From assembly GCA_900549275.1 (NCBI GenBank), contig URNU01000023.1, positions 1 to 11,543 of the forward strand: 11,543 bases of DNA. Direction: 5' to 3'. The DNA comes from an uncultured Collinsella sp. Lineage in GTDB: Bacteria; Actinomycetota; Coriobacteriia; Coriobacteriales; Coriobacteriaceae. Within the stretch, counting starts at the first letter, position 1. The number at the start of each line of letters is the position of its first letter. The position numbers and the translations under genes are program-made. A model generated the notes under the pieces. The model made no database searches and was not told the DNA's origin. It saw nothing but the letters and a program-made list of their open reading frames with translations. This document shows positions 1-6,273 of this stretch, in pieces.

Positions 1-1181
1 GGATCGTCGGCAGACACCGAGAACGGCACCTTTGCACGACCCACACGGCACGTCACGCCAAAACGGCCCACGAGCGGCTCGAGCTGCTCGCAGATGGTAT
101 CGGCACTGGTGCTATCGGGGAAACGCACGTCGATGACCTGCTCGATGTGGCCATCCGCCACACGGATGACGCCGGGGTTGCAGGTGAGCGGGCCAAACGC
201 CGGGCTCGTCGCGTCGATACCCAGGCCGCGGCCATAGGCATCCGCATGCACAAAGGCCAGAAACTTGACAAACTCGTGCTCGGCAGGCGTCAACAGGCGC
301 TCGTCACGGGCACCAAACGCGTCCTCGGCCTCGCGCAAATACGCCACGATCAGGCCGACGGCATTGATCGTTCCTTCGGGCATCGAGGCATGACCGCCAA
401 TGCCGTGGGCAAAAATCTGAGCATGGCCGTTATCGAGCGCCGTAATCTCCAGGCGGTCGGCGTTCTCGACCGGTGCCGGCAGCTCATCGGCGGCAATCGC
501 GAGCTCGCAGATAGACTGCGACGGAATGGCGTTGCTCGCCTCGGCACCGCTCCACGAGACGATGCGCCCGCCGTCGATCTTGGAGCTCACAAACGTCGCC
601 CCAAACTGACCCTTCTCGGCATTGCAGACCGGGAACTCGGCATCGGGCGTAAACAGAAAGTCTGGGTTGGGGTAGTTCTCCAGATAATGGTGAACGTCGG
701 ACATGCCAACTTCCTCATCGCAGCCCAGCAGCGCGCGGAAGGTATAGCGTGGCACAATGCCGTGTTTGAGCAGATAAGCGCCAGCGTAGAGCGACAACAC
801 CGCCGGGCCCTTGTCGTCGATCACGCCACGGCCGAGCAGCCAGCCCTCGCGGCGCTCCATCGCAAACGGGTCGGTGTTCCAGCCGGGACCGGCGGGCACC
901 ACGTCCACATGGCAAATGGTCGCAAGTTGCTTATCACCGCGGCCCGGGATATCGGCGATGCCCACAAAGCCCTCGTCATCGCTCGTCTGGTAGCCGAGCT
1001 TTTGCGCAATGCCGAGCGCGCAATCGAGCGCATCACGGACCGGACGGCCAAACGGCGCACCGGGCTCTACATCGGCAGCAATAGCCACAGACGGATAGCT
1101 CACCAGCTGCTCGATATCGGCGACGACATCTTCCCAAACCTCGTCGACATACTCGGCAACGCTCTGCTCCACCTGATTCAT
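1..1181 (-). CDS. M20-family dipeptidase (PepV/Sapep type), 3' end cut by window edge
   Basis: The reading frame runs from ATG at 1181 out through the left edge; 393 residues are visible of roughly 460-470 usual for PepV/Sapep dipeptidases. A strong AAGGAGG site lies 7 bases upstream of the ATG. M20 metal-site motifs appear in order: H91-x-D93 in CHVDVVP, GRGVIDDKGP with the bridging Asp at 122, the general base and ligand pair in CDEEVG (E156-E157), the third ligand D180 in TPDAEFP, and the lid histidine H264 in GGHAS. The last C-terminal metal histidine lies outside the window. Known role of the family: cytoplasmic Mn/Zn-dependent hydrolysis of dipeptides, used in amino-acid supply. The HAD gene ends 54 bases upstream on the same strand, so the two are probably co-transcribed. 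No signal peptide is seen. The family call is firm; the substrate is inferred. Confidence 0.93.
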   Translation of the reverse strand, partial: MNQVEQSVAEYVDEVWEDVVADIEQLVSYPSVAIAADVEPGAPFGRPVRDALDCALGIAQKLGYQTSDDEGFVGIADIPGRGDKQLATICHVDVVPAGPGWNTDPFAMERREGWLLGRGVIDDKGPAVLSLYAGAYLLKHGIVPRYTFRALLGCDEEVGMSDVHHYLENYPNPDFLFTPDAEFPVCNAEKGQFGATFVSSKIDGGRIVSWSGAEASNAIPSQSICELAIAADELPAPVENADRLEITALDNGHAQIFAHGIGGHASMPEGTINAVGLIVAYLREAEDAFGARDERLLTPAEHEFVKFLAFVHADAYGRGLGIDATSPAFGPLTCNPGVIRVADGHIEQVIDVRFPDSTSADTICEQLEPLVGRFGVTCRVGRAKVPFSVSADD

Positions 1182-1235
1182 GGACGACCTCCTTACCAAT
1201 GAGCAGCGGGCACGCCCGCCCCTCACATTACGTCA

Positions 1236-1898
1236 TTAGATAGCGAAAAGTTTAGCAAGCTCGGCCACCGAGTGCACCACCGCATCGGCACCCGCGGCCT
1301 CGTGCTCGCCCGGCGCCGCCGCGCCCGAATAGATGCCGATGCACGGCACGCCCATCGCGTGCGCGCCCTCGACGTCGTTAAAGCGGTCGCCAATCATCAC
1401 GGCATCGTCCGCGGTCGCGCCCAGGGCCGCCAGCGCATCGCGGACCGAATCCGCCTTGGTCTCCCGCCCCTGCGGCGGATTCATGCCAACCACCGCCTCA
1501 AACTGCGAAAGCCCGAGTTCACGCACCATGTTGATGCACTTGGCCTCCATGCGCGACGTCGCCGCGGCCATACGCTTGCCTTGGGCGACCAGCCCATCCA
1601 GCAGCTCGGGGATCCCATCGAACACGGGGTACTCCTCCGGTCCCAGTTCATCAAAAAAGGCACGGTACTCGTCGGCCACCACAAGCGACTCCTCGCGGGA
1701 AAAGCCGTAAAAGTCGTGAAAGCTCTTCCACAGGGGCGGCCCGATCATGCGACGCAGGTCACCCATCTGCGCCTCCGAAAACCCGCGCGCAGTCAGCGTC
1801 TTGCGCGTCGAGGTCATCACCGCCCGGCCCGTATCGGCCACCGTGCCATCGAAATCAAACAACACGACCGGCCGCCTGCATATCTCCAGCGCCTCCAT
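1236..1898 (-). CDS. HAD-superfamily phosphatase (phosphoglycolate phosphatase-like)
   Basis: A 220-residue soluble protein with all four HAD motifs: DFDGT (nucleophile D15, acid D17), AATSR (S115), the motif III lysine in ETKAD (K148), and GDRFND (D171, D175). A helical cap of about 70 residues follows motif I and carries IGPPL, as in Gph/PpaX-like hydrolases. These enzymes remove phosphate from small metabolites; the substrate cannot be read from sequence. An in-frame GTG (1931) and ATG (1904) lie upstream, but the GGGGAAGAGGA ribosome site falls 6 bases before the ATG at 1898, so I chose that start. It precedes the M20 peptidase by 54 bases and is probably the first gene of that operon. 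It diverges from degV, so their promoters share 1899-2054. Confidence 0.9.
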   Translation of the reverse strand: MEALEICRRPVVLFDFDGTVADTGRAVMTSTRKTLTARGFSEAQMGDLRRMIGPPLWKSFHDFYGFSREESLVVADEYRAFFDELGPEEYPVFDGIPELLDGLVAQGKRMAAATSRMEAKCINMVRELGLSQFEAVVGMNPPQGRETKADSVRDALAALGATADDAVMIGDRFNDVEGAHAMGVPCIGIYSGAAAPGEHEAAGADAVVHSVAELAKLFAI

Positions 1899-1946
1899 CG
1901 GCATTCCTCTTCCCCAGTTGACGATTTCCACACCGACACTTCAAAC

Positions 1947-1998
1947 TGTTGACTATTCAACAATTGAACCTAGTAATGTGGAACGACTCTACTATACT
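1947..1998 (+). promoter_or_regulatory. Probable degV promoter with overlapping palindromic operator
   Basis: This AT-rich stretch lies between the divergent HAD and degV genes. TTGACT (1949-1954) could be a -35, with AGTAAT 17 bases on (1972-1977). TATACT at 1993-1998 is a better -10 by itself but lacks a -35 at normal spacing. The -35 lies inside the palindrome GTTGACTATTCAAC (1948-1961), and a second palindrome TTCAACAATTGAA (1956-1968) overlaps it. Nested TTCAA/TTGAA half-sites over a -35 are what a small dimeric repressor such as a MarR-type protein would bind; that is inference. A GGCGC-GCAA-GCGCC hairpin at 2023-2036 sits in the likely leader. Confidence 0.4.
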
Positions 1999-2054
1999 TG
2001 TCGCACTTTGCTCTCAGAAGGCGGCGCGCAAGCGCCCCAGCGAAAGGTGCAATT

Positions 2055-2915
2055 ATGTCTTTTGCCATCATAACCGACTCCACGTCTGACATCTCCCCCG
2101 CCCGCGCCCAAGAGCTCGGCATTTACGTGATTCCGCTGCATGTGATTATCGAGGGCGAGGACCTGCTCGACCAGGTGCAGATTACCGCCGAGGAATACGT
2201 CGCGCGCATGGCCGGCTCCGAGCAGCTGCCGCACACCTCGCAACCGAGCGCCGGCGAGTTCAAGGCACTCTTCGATCGCGTGCTCGCCGACGGCCACGAC
2301 AGCGCCATCTTTATCTCGCTGTGCAGCGAGTGGTCCGCCTGCTATGCCAACGCCAGCCTGACGGCCGAAACGCACGAGCTCGACGTTCGCTGCATCGACT
2401 CGCGCACCGGCTCGGGTGCCGAGGGCCTGCTGGTGGAGTACGCACTGGCCATGCGCGAGGACGGCCGCAGCCTGGACGAGACCGAGGCGCAAATCCGCGC
2501 GACGCTGCCCGACGCCCACCTGCTACTGATTCCCCGCACGCTCGAGAACCTCGTTAAGAACGGCCGCGCGCCCAAGCTCGCCGGCCAGCTGACGCAGATG
2601 CTCAACATTCGCCTGGCCGTTTCGCCGGAGTGGAAATCGGGCGAGATCAAGGCCATCAAAAAGGGCCGCGGCGCCAAGCGCATCGTCGCCAACACCATGG
2701 CCGATTGCCTCGCATTCTTGACCGAGCATCCGGGCTCCAGCGTGCGCGTGCTCACGACCGGCGCCGCCGAGGAGCAGGAGCTCGTCAGCCAAGCACTCTC
2801 AGGCCAGGATTACATAGACGCCGGCACCGGCCCCATCGGCTGCACCATCGCCACCCATGTAGGCGTCGACGCCATCGCCATCAGCTACTGCCCCCGCTAC
2901 CAACCCATCCACTAG
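2055..2915 (+). CDS. DegV-family fatty-acid-binding protein
   Basis: A 286-residue protein, a typical length for the family. It begins with the DegV signature TDSTSDI (residues 7-13), then carries TSQPSAGEF (61-69), a serine-rich SLCSEWSACYANA segment (88-100), DSRTGSGAEG (115-124), LENLVKNGR (163-171) and the C-terminal GPIGCTIATHVG with H268. Known of the family: two-domain EDD-fold proteins that hold a fatty acid between the domains and, as FakB, present it to the FakA kinase to make acyl-phosphate. No fakA is visible here. The frame is open upstream to a TTG at 1998, but GAAAGGTG stands 5 bases before the ATG at 2055 and homology begins there. It is a single-gene unit, convergent with the toxin-antitoxin operon, with a long inverted repeat between them. 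Confidence 0.93.
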   Translation: MSFAIITDSTSDISPARAQELGIYVIPLHVIIEGEDLLDQVQITAEEYVARMAGSEQLPHTSQPSAGEFKALFDRVLADGHDSAIFISLCSEWSACYANASLTAETHELDVRCIDSRTGSGAEGLLVEYALAMREDGRSLDETEAQIRATLPDAHLLLIPRTLENLVKNGRAPKLAGQLTQMLNIRLAVSPEWKSGEIKAIKKGRGAKRIVANTMADCLAFLTEHPGSSVRVLTTGAAEEQELVSQALSGQDYIDAGTGPIGCTIATHVGVDAIAISYCPRYQPIH

Positions 2916-2930
2916 GGGCACCTTTACCAC

Positions 2931-2993
2931 TTGCGGTGGAATAGGGACTGTTTTTGGCTTATCAGCCGCAAATCAATCCCTATTCCACCGCAA
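2931..2993. repeat. Long inverted repeat between degV and the toxin gene (TTGCGGTG family)
   Basis: Left arm 2931-2947 (TTGCGGTGGAATAGGGA) pairs perfectly over 17 bp with 2977-2993. The loop contains a smaller stem, GGCT-TATC-AGCC, at about 2957-2968. It lies 16 bases after the degV stop and 16 bases before the end of the convergent toxin gene, so it could terminate both strands, although neither side has a clear run of T. Its outer bases (TTGCGGTG and CACCGCAACTTA) are identical to those of the repeat at 9159-9225, while the arm interiors differ. Confidence 0.85.
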
Positions 2994-3008
2994 CTTAGAA
3001 ATCGGCAA

Positions 3009-3317
3009 TCAGCCCTGCGGGCCCCGGAACAGTTCCTCATGCGAGCCCATTCTGACCAGTCGGATCACAGGATTAGTCTTATGCGGCAAGTAGAGAACGA
3101 CCACATCGACCAAGCCATCGGATAGATGGAAATCGATGTGGCCGTTGTAATTGCCGCCTGGGTTTGAGAGCTCGTGGGCGCCATATTCCGCAGGAAGCGA
3201 GCCGTGAGCCGCCAGCTCTGCGACCGCCGCCTTAAACTCGGATTTTAGCTGCGGATGGATGCGCATCGTCCGTTTGTAATCCGCCTTAAACTGAGCCTCG
3301 ACTTTAATCTCAAACAT
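3009..3317 (-). CDS. YafQ-family type II toxin (RelE/ParE superfamily mRNA interferase)
   Basis: A 102-residue protein matching the YafQ branch of the RelE fold. It has the LPAEYGAHEL segment (41-50), histidines at 48, 60 and 64, D67, and the C-terminal catalytic stretch LVRMGSHEELF with R89, H93 and F97, which corresponds to R-x-GSH-xx-LF of E. coli YafQ. The tryptophan next to the central Asp in E. coli YafQ is Gly here. Known role: the toxin enters the ribosome and cuts mRNA at in-frame codons, halting translation until its antitoxin is replenished. The ATG at 3317 comes 2 bases after the antitoxin stop, and its ribosome site (GATGAGGAC) lies in the last antitoxin codons, so translation is likely coupled. 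All key residues seem present, so the toxin looks functional. Confidence 0.9.
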   Translation of the reverse strand: MFEIKVEAQFKADYKRTMRIHPQLKSEFKAAVAELAAHGSLPAEYGAHELSNPGGNYNGHIDFHLSDGLVDVVVLYLPHKTNPVIRLVRMGSHEELFRGPQG

Positions 3318-3319
3318 CG

Positions 3320-3619
3320 CTAGTCCTCATCGAGGAACGATATAAGCTCATCAGCGTTATTGAATAACGGGCTGTCGTCCGGCAAAATCCCCAACTCATG
3401 CGCCTCGGCGATCACCATGGCGCGCCTCGTCGCCTCGTTGGGAACTTCGGGCCGACCCACAATCTCAAACGGAATCTTCTGCTGATTTACCAGCTGCCGA
3501 ACAGCAAGGTTCAGATACGAATTGAGACTCAGACCAACCGTATCCAAGAACTCAGTCGCCTGTTCCTTGAGCCCCTCTTCGATGCGGACCGTCGTAGGCT
3601 TAACCGTTGCAGTAGACAT
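3320..3619 (-). CDS. RelB/DinJ-family antitoxin
   Basis: A 99-residue protein with an N-terminal ribbon-helix-helix DNA-binding region (TTVRIEEGLKEQATEFLDTV, residues 9-28, then the second helix from about SLNSYLNLAV) and an acidic C-terminal tail ending FLDED that would wrap the toxin. This is the DinJ/RelB pattern; QKIPFEI (47-53) is typical. It neutralises the YafQ-type toxin encoded 2 bases downstream and, with it, represses the operon. The frame extends upstream to 3691, but the AGGAGG site 6-7 bases before the ATG at 3619 and the start of the conserved domain fix the start. The upstream extension would read through the operator and promoter. Confidence 0.91.
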   Translation of the reverse strand: MSTATVKPTTVRIEEGLKEQATEFLDTVGLSLNSYLNLAVRQLVNQQKIPFEIVGRPEVPNEATRRAMVIAEAHELGILPDDSPLFNNADELISFLDED

Positions 3620-3647
3620 ACGCGACCTCCTCGCCTTCGTCTTTTGC

Positions 3648-3704
3648 ATCAGTATACCCAGTTTAGAAGGCAGACTGATGTTAAATAGCATCAGTCTGTC
3701 TTCT
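3648..3704 (-). promoter_or_regulatory. Toxin-antitoxin promoter and operator palindrome
   Basis: A 16-bp inverted repeat (3665-3680 with 3689-3704, one G-T mismatch, 8-base centre) has CAGACTGATG/CATCAGTCTG as its core. A third half-site CATCAGT lies at 3648-3654, directly overlapping a TATACT -10 (3651-3656, minus strand). Repeated half-sites placed on the promoter are the usual arrangement for autorepression by a ribbon-helix-helix antitoxin and its toxin. The sites are seen directly; the binding protein is inferred. No convincing -35 is visible. Confidence 0.7.
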
Positions 3705-3732
3705 CATCACTACAACGACAGGCACGCTCGCC

Positions 3733-4491
3733 CTACATCAGCCCGCTCAGGGCGATGTCGACGGCCTCGTTGAGGTCGTCGGTAATGTGCACCAGCTCCG
3801 GATCGAGCGGGCTGATCATGCCGGCGTCCATCACCGGGCCGTTGAGCCAGTCGAACAGGCCCTGCCAGTACTCGGTGCCCACCAGCACGAGTGGCATGCG
3901 CTTGACCTTGTGCGTCTGCACCAGCGTGAGCACCTCGAACATCTCGTCGAGCGTGCCAAAACCACCGGGAAACACGATGGCACCCGAGCTGTATTTGACG
4001 AACATGGTTTTACGCACAAAGAAGTAACGGAAGTCCATGCCGAGGTTCACGTATTTGTTGAGCCCGTGCTCGTGCGGAAGCTCGATGCCCAAGCCGACCG
4101 ACTTGCCGTTGGCGCTCGCCGCTCCCCTGTTGGCTGCCTCCATGACGCCAGGGCCACCGCCGGTGATAACCGCCACGCCGCGCTGGGCGATCTTGCGACC
4201 GACCGTGCGGGCCGCCTTGTAGAGCGGATCTGTCTTGGGCGTGCGGGCACTGCCGAAGATGGTCACCGCAGGACCAAGCTCGGCAAGCGCGCCAAAGCCA
4301 TCGACAAACTCTGCCTGAATGCGCAGCACGCGCCAGGGGTCGGCGTGCAACCAGTCGGTCGAATCCTCGGGCGCCAGCAGGTTGGCGTAGGTGTTGTCCT
4401 TGGGAATCATGGGGCCGCGCATGACCACGGGGCCGCGCCGGTACGTCTCCTCGTAGGCCGGCTCACCCTCGACGTTCTCATTCTTAATCAT
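3733..4491 (-). CDS. LOG-family protein (TIGR00730; nucleotide 5'-monophosphate phosphoribohydrolase-like)
   Basis: A 252-residue Rossmann-like protein. It carries the two hallmark motifs of the LONELY GUY family: GGGPGVMEAANRGA (111-124) and PGGFGTLDE (175-183), with the conserved R160-K161 between them. Plant and some actinobacterial members release free cytokinins from riboside monophosphates; bacterial members more broadly hydrolyse AMP or related nucleotides to base plus ribose 5-phosphate. Old annotations as lysine decarboxylase are not supported for this family. The first 50 or so residues form an N-terminal extension of the kind found in longer LOG-like proteins. AGGAG lies 7 bases before the ATG. 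An intrinsic terminator stands just upstream, between it and tgt. The family is firm, the substrate unknown. Confidence 0.88.
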   Translation of the reverse strand: MIKNENVEGEPAYEETYRRGPVVMRGPMIPKDNTYANLLAPEDSTDWLHADPWRVLRIQAEFVDGFGALAELGPAVTIFGSARTPKTDPLYKAARTVGRKIAQRGVAVITGGGPGVMEAANRGAASANGKSVGLGIELPHEHGLNKYVNLGMDFRYFFVRKTMFVKYSSGAIVFPGGFGTLDEMFEVLTLVQTHKVKRMPLVLVGTEYWQGLFDWLNGPVMDAGMISPLDPELVHITDDLNEAVDIALSGLM

Positions 4492-4516
4492 GGGGTACTC
4501 CTATCGAAAATAGAAA

Positions 4517-4553
4517 CGGGCGGGGTCGACGCCATGCGTCAAACACCCGCCCG
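4517..4553 (-). terminator. Intrinsic terminator (or attenuator) between tgt and the LOG-family gene
   Basis: Read on the minus strand, CGGGCGGG pairs with CCCGCCCG (8 bp), with an inner GACGC-ATG-GCGTC stem, followed by TTTCTATTTT. It ends only about 25 bases before the LOG gene start and lies about 155 bases after the tgt stop. It therefore either ends tgt transcripts or controls read-through into the LOG gene. No good promoter is visible between it and the LOG ribosome site. Confidence 0.75.
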
Positions 4554-4709
4554 AACATCAACTATTCGGTATGGTACCCACGATGCATCATGCGCTTGCA
4601 AGGCATCGGTCAGCGATCGCACAACCGATGCCCGGCGCCGGTTGCGAGCGGTCGATTGCCACGCGATCTTGACACCGCGCGAGCGCCCCCGCAAGCGCGC
4701 CCGCGGCTC
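4554..4709. other. Intergenic stretch after tgt with a hairpin
   Basis: No gene is seen here. A 9-bp perfect hairpin (GGCATCGGT at 4602-4610 with 4624-4632) has GCGATCGC in its loop. A GC-rich imperfect stem lies right behind the tgt stop (about 4677-4700). Neither is followed by a T-run on the minus strand. Nothing matches a tRNA. Confidence 0.45.
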
Positions 4710-5849
4710 TTAGTAATCCACCGCCGCAGGGCTGTTCATCCAGTCGTTCACGAACGCGCCGTAACGGCCCTCGATAATGGCCTGACGGGCACGCTGCATA
4801 AGGTTGAGCAGGTAGTAGATGTTGTGCATCGACAGCAGAATGCCGCCGAGCATCTCCTTCTGCGTGACCATGTGGCGAATGAGTGCGCGGCTGTAGCCGC
4901 CCGTGCACACCGGGCAGGTGCAGGTGGGATCGATGGGGCCGTCGTCGTGCGCAAAGCGCGCGTTGCGGAAGTTGAGGCGACCCTCACTCGAAAACGCCGT
5001 GCCCATGCGGCCGGTGCGCGTCGGCAGCACGCAGTCGAACATGTCGATACCCACGCCCACACCGCGCACGAGCGTCGTCGGGTTGCCGACGCCCATCAGG
5101 TAGCGCGGCTTGTGCTTGGGCATATACTCGCTCGCGAGCGGTGCCAGCGTCTCGAACATAGTCTCGTGGTCCTCGCCCACCGAGTAGCCGCCGATGCCGT
5201 AACCCGGGAAGTCGCCGCACTCCTCCAGATGGCGCAGCGAGCGCAAGCGCAGGTCCAGGTGCATGCCACCCTGGACGATGCCAAAGAGCGCCTGGTCATC
5301 GCGGGTATGCGCCTTATAGCAGCGCTCGGCCCACATGCTCGACAGCTCAACGGCGCGCTCGACGTAGGCGCGCGTGGCGGGATAGCCCGGGCACTGGTCG
5401 AGCTGCATGCAGATATCGGAGCCGAGCTTCATGGCGATTTCCATGTTGTCCTCGGGCGTCCAGAACACGTGGCGGCCGTCGTAGTCGTTGACGATAAAGC
5501 GCACGCCCTCGTCGGTGAGCTTGACGGCATCGTTGTGGCTGAACACCTGGAAGCCGCCGGAATCAGTGAGGATGGGGCCGTGCCAGTTCATAAACTTGTG
5601 CAGGCCGCCCAGCTCGGCGATGGTGTCCTCGCCGGGACGCATGGACAGGTGATAGGTGTTGGCAAGCACGATCTGGGCGCCGAGCTGCTTGACGGTCTCG
5701 GTAGGAATACCCTTGACGTTTGCCTTGGTGCCCACGGGCATAAAGATCGGCGTCTCGATATCGCCGTGCGGGGTGTGCAGCACGCCGGCACGCGCGTGCG
5801 TCGTCGGATCCTCGGCGATCAGGTCGAATTTAAAAAGACTCTGGTCCAT
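4710..5849 (-). CDS. tgt: tRNA-guanine(34) transglycosylase (queuine tRNA-ribosyltransferase)
   Basis: A 379-residue protein, usual for bacterial Tgt. It exchanges guanine at the wobble position of GUN-anticodon tRNAs for preQ1. Visible hallmarks: DSGGFQVFS (D96), the substrate-binding D151 in MQLDQCPGY, GIVQGG (190-195), LMGVG (251-255), and the nucleophile D272 in IDMFDCVLPTR, placed by its spacing of 38 residues to the first zinc cysteine, as in E. coli and Zymomonas. The zinc site is C310-x-C312-xx-C315 and H342, with one extra residue relative to the classical spacing. AAGGAG lies 9 bases before the ATG. A perfect TATAAT is at 5887-5892, so the gene has its own promoter and a leader too short for a preQ1 riboswitch. 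queA and queH in this window catalyse the next two steps. Confidence 0.97.
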   Translation of the reverse strand: MDQSLFKFDLIAEDPTTHARAGVLHTPHGDIETPIFMPVGTKANVKGIPTETVKQLGAQIVLANTYHLSMRPGEDTIAELGGLHKFMNWHGPILTDSGGFQVFSHNDAVKLTDEGVRFIVNDYDGRHVFWTPEDNMEIAMKLGSDICMQLDQCPGYPATRAYVERAVELSSMWAERCYKAHTRDDQALFGIVQGGMHLDLRLRSLRHLEECGDFPGYGIGGYSVGEDHETMFETLAPLASEYMPKHKPRYLMGVGNPTTLVRGVGVGIDMFDCVLPTRTGRMGTAFSSEGRLNFRNARFAHDDGPIDPTCTCPVCTGGYSRALIRHMVTQKEMLGGILLSMHNIYYLLNLMQRARQAIIEGRYGAFVNDWMNSPAAVDY

Positions 5850-5886
5850 AAACTGGAACTCCTTGGTTGCGGTTCATACGCAAACC

Positions 5887-5892
5887 ATTATA
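5887..5892 (-). promoter_or_regulatory. tgt promoter -10 box
   Basis: A perfect TATAAT on the minus strand, 38 bases upstream of the tgt ATG. The hexamer at the normal -35 distance (CGGTGC) does not match the consensus. The position is right for a short leader. Confidence 0.6.
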
Positions 5893-5979
5893 CGGGCAAC
5901 CCGCAAGGAGCACCGACTCGACAGAAACTGGCGCAAAGGGGGCAGCAAACGAGCGTGGATTTTCGGACGCCCATCTCAT

Positions 5980-6043
5980 GAGAGTGGATAATCTCCCACT
6001 TTTGCCCGAAACACAGACCAAAAACGGGAGATTATCCACTCTC
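5980..6043. repeat. Inverted repeat with 18-bp perfect arms
   Basis: GAGAGTGGATAATCTCCC (5980-5997) is exactly complementary to 6026-6043, with a 28-base loop. It lies between the tgt promoter and the 3' element of the dehydrogenase gene. The core GTGG-ATA resembles the arms of the repeats at 2931 and 9159 (GTGGAATA, GTGAGATA), and all three continue into a T-rich loop, suggesting a loose family. No gene overlaps it. Confidence 0.85.
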
Positions 6044-6067
6044 GTTCGGCGGGTACTCATTTAAGTA

Positions 6068-6271
6068 CGTCCCCAATGAGTGGAGCTATTTACCAGCCAC
6101 GCCAACGCCGATGTTTTGGGAATGTCAGCGAGCGGTCGCCAGAGCGAACAAATTGGCATGAAAAGAGGACGGCATAGACCTTCTGGTCATGCCGCCCTCT
6201 TTGAATGACAAGTTGTCGCTCTGGCGACCGCGCAGCGTCGGCCGGTCCGCCGTTCGGTAGAACGGCGGAAC
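6068..6271 (-). repeat. Compound structured element, copy A (3' of the dehydrogenase gene)
   Basis: Read on the minus strand from the dehydrogenase stop: a 10-bp hairpin (6246-6269), then CGACGCTGC, a 16-bp perfect outer stem (6216-6231 with 6132-6147), and inside it a second stem (6185-6202 with 6162-6180) with an AGAA loop and one bulged base. After the outer stem come CCAAAACATCGG (6108-6119) and the boundary motif TCATTGGGGACG (6068-6079). Every part recurs in the same order at 9246-9547. The arms differ between copies but stay paired, which points to selection on structure or to inverted-repeat mobility. It encodes no credible protein. It may be a terminator or 3'-UTR RNA, or a non-autonomous mobile palindrome. 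Confidence 0.75.
6246..6269 (-). terminator. 3'-UTR hairpin just after the dehydrogenase stop
   Basis: TCCGCCGTTC (6246-6255) pairs exactly with 6260-6269 around a 4-base loop, starting 5 bases past the TAA. No T-run follows, so it is not a textbook intrinsic terminator; it may protect or stall the mRNA end. The equivalent hairpin lies after queA. Confidence 0.5.
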
Positions 6272-6273
6272 CC

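Noticed and set aside
147..1202. 351-codon open frame on the plus strand over the M20 gene
   Set aside because: It is antisense to a gene with full M20 motifs and a strong ribosome site; its Arg/His-rich composition is typical of a GC-rich shadow frame.
1998..2054. N-terminal extension of DegV from the TTG at 1998
   Set aside because: It is basic, lacks family similarity, would overlap the probable promoter and leader hairpin, and the ATG at 2055 has a good ribosome site.
2931..2993. CRISPR repeat or integron attC site at the palindromes
   Set aside because: The palindromes are single and scattered, without regularly spaced spacers, cas genes, an integrase or attC core sites.
3620..3691. 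Longer antitoxin starting at 3691
   Set aside because: It would translate through the operator palindrome and the -10; the ATG at 3619 has a perfect AGGAGG and begins the conserved domain.
4492..4709. tRNA gene in the tgt-LOG gap
   Set aside because: The hairpins there do not form a cloverleaf; no GTTC-type T-loop and matching acceptor stem could be found.
4590..5981. 463-codon plus-strand frame over tgt
   Set aside because: It is antisense to an unmistakable tgt, shows no known motif and has composition typical of antisense frames.
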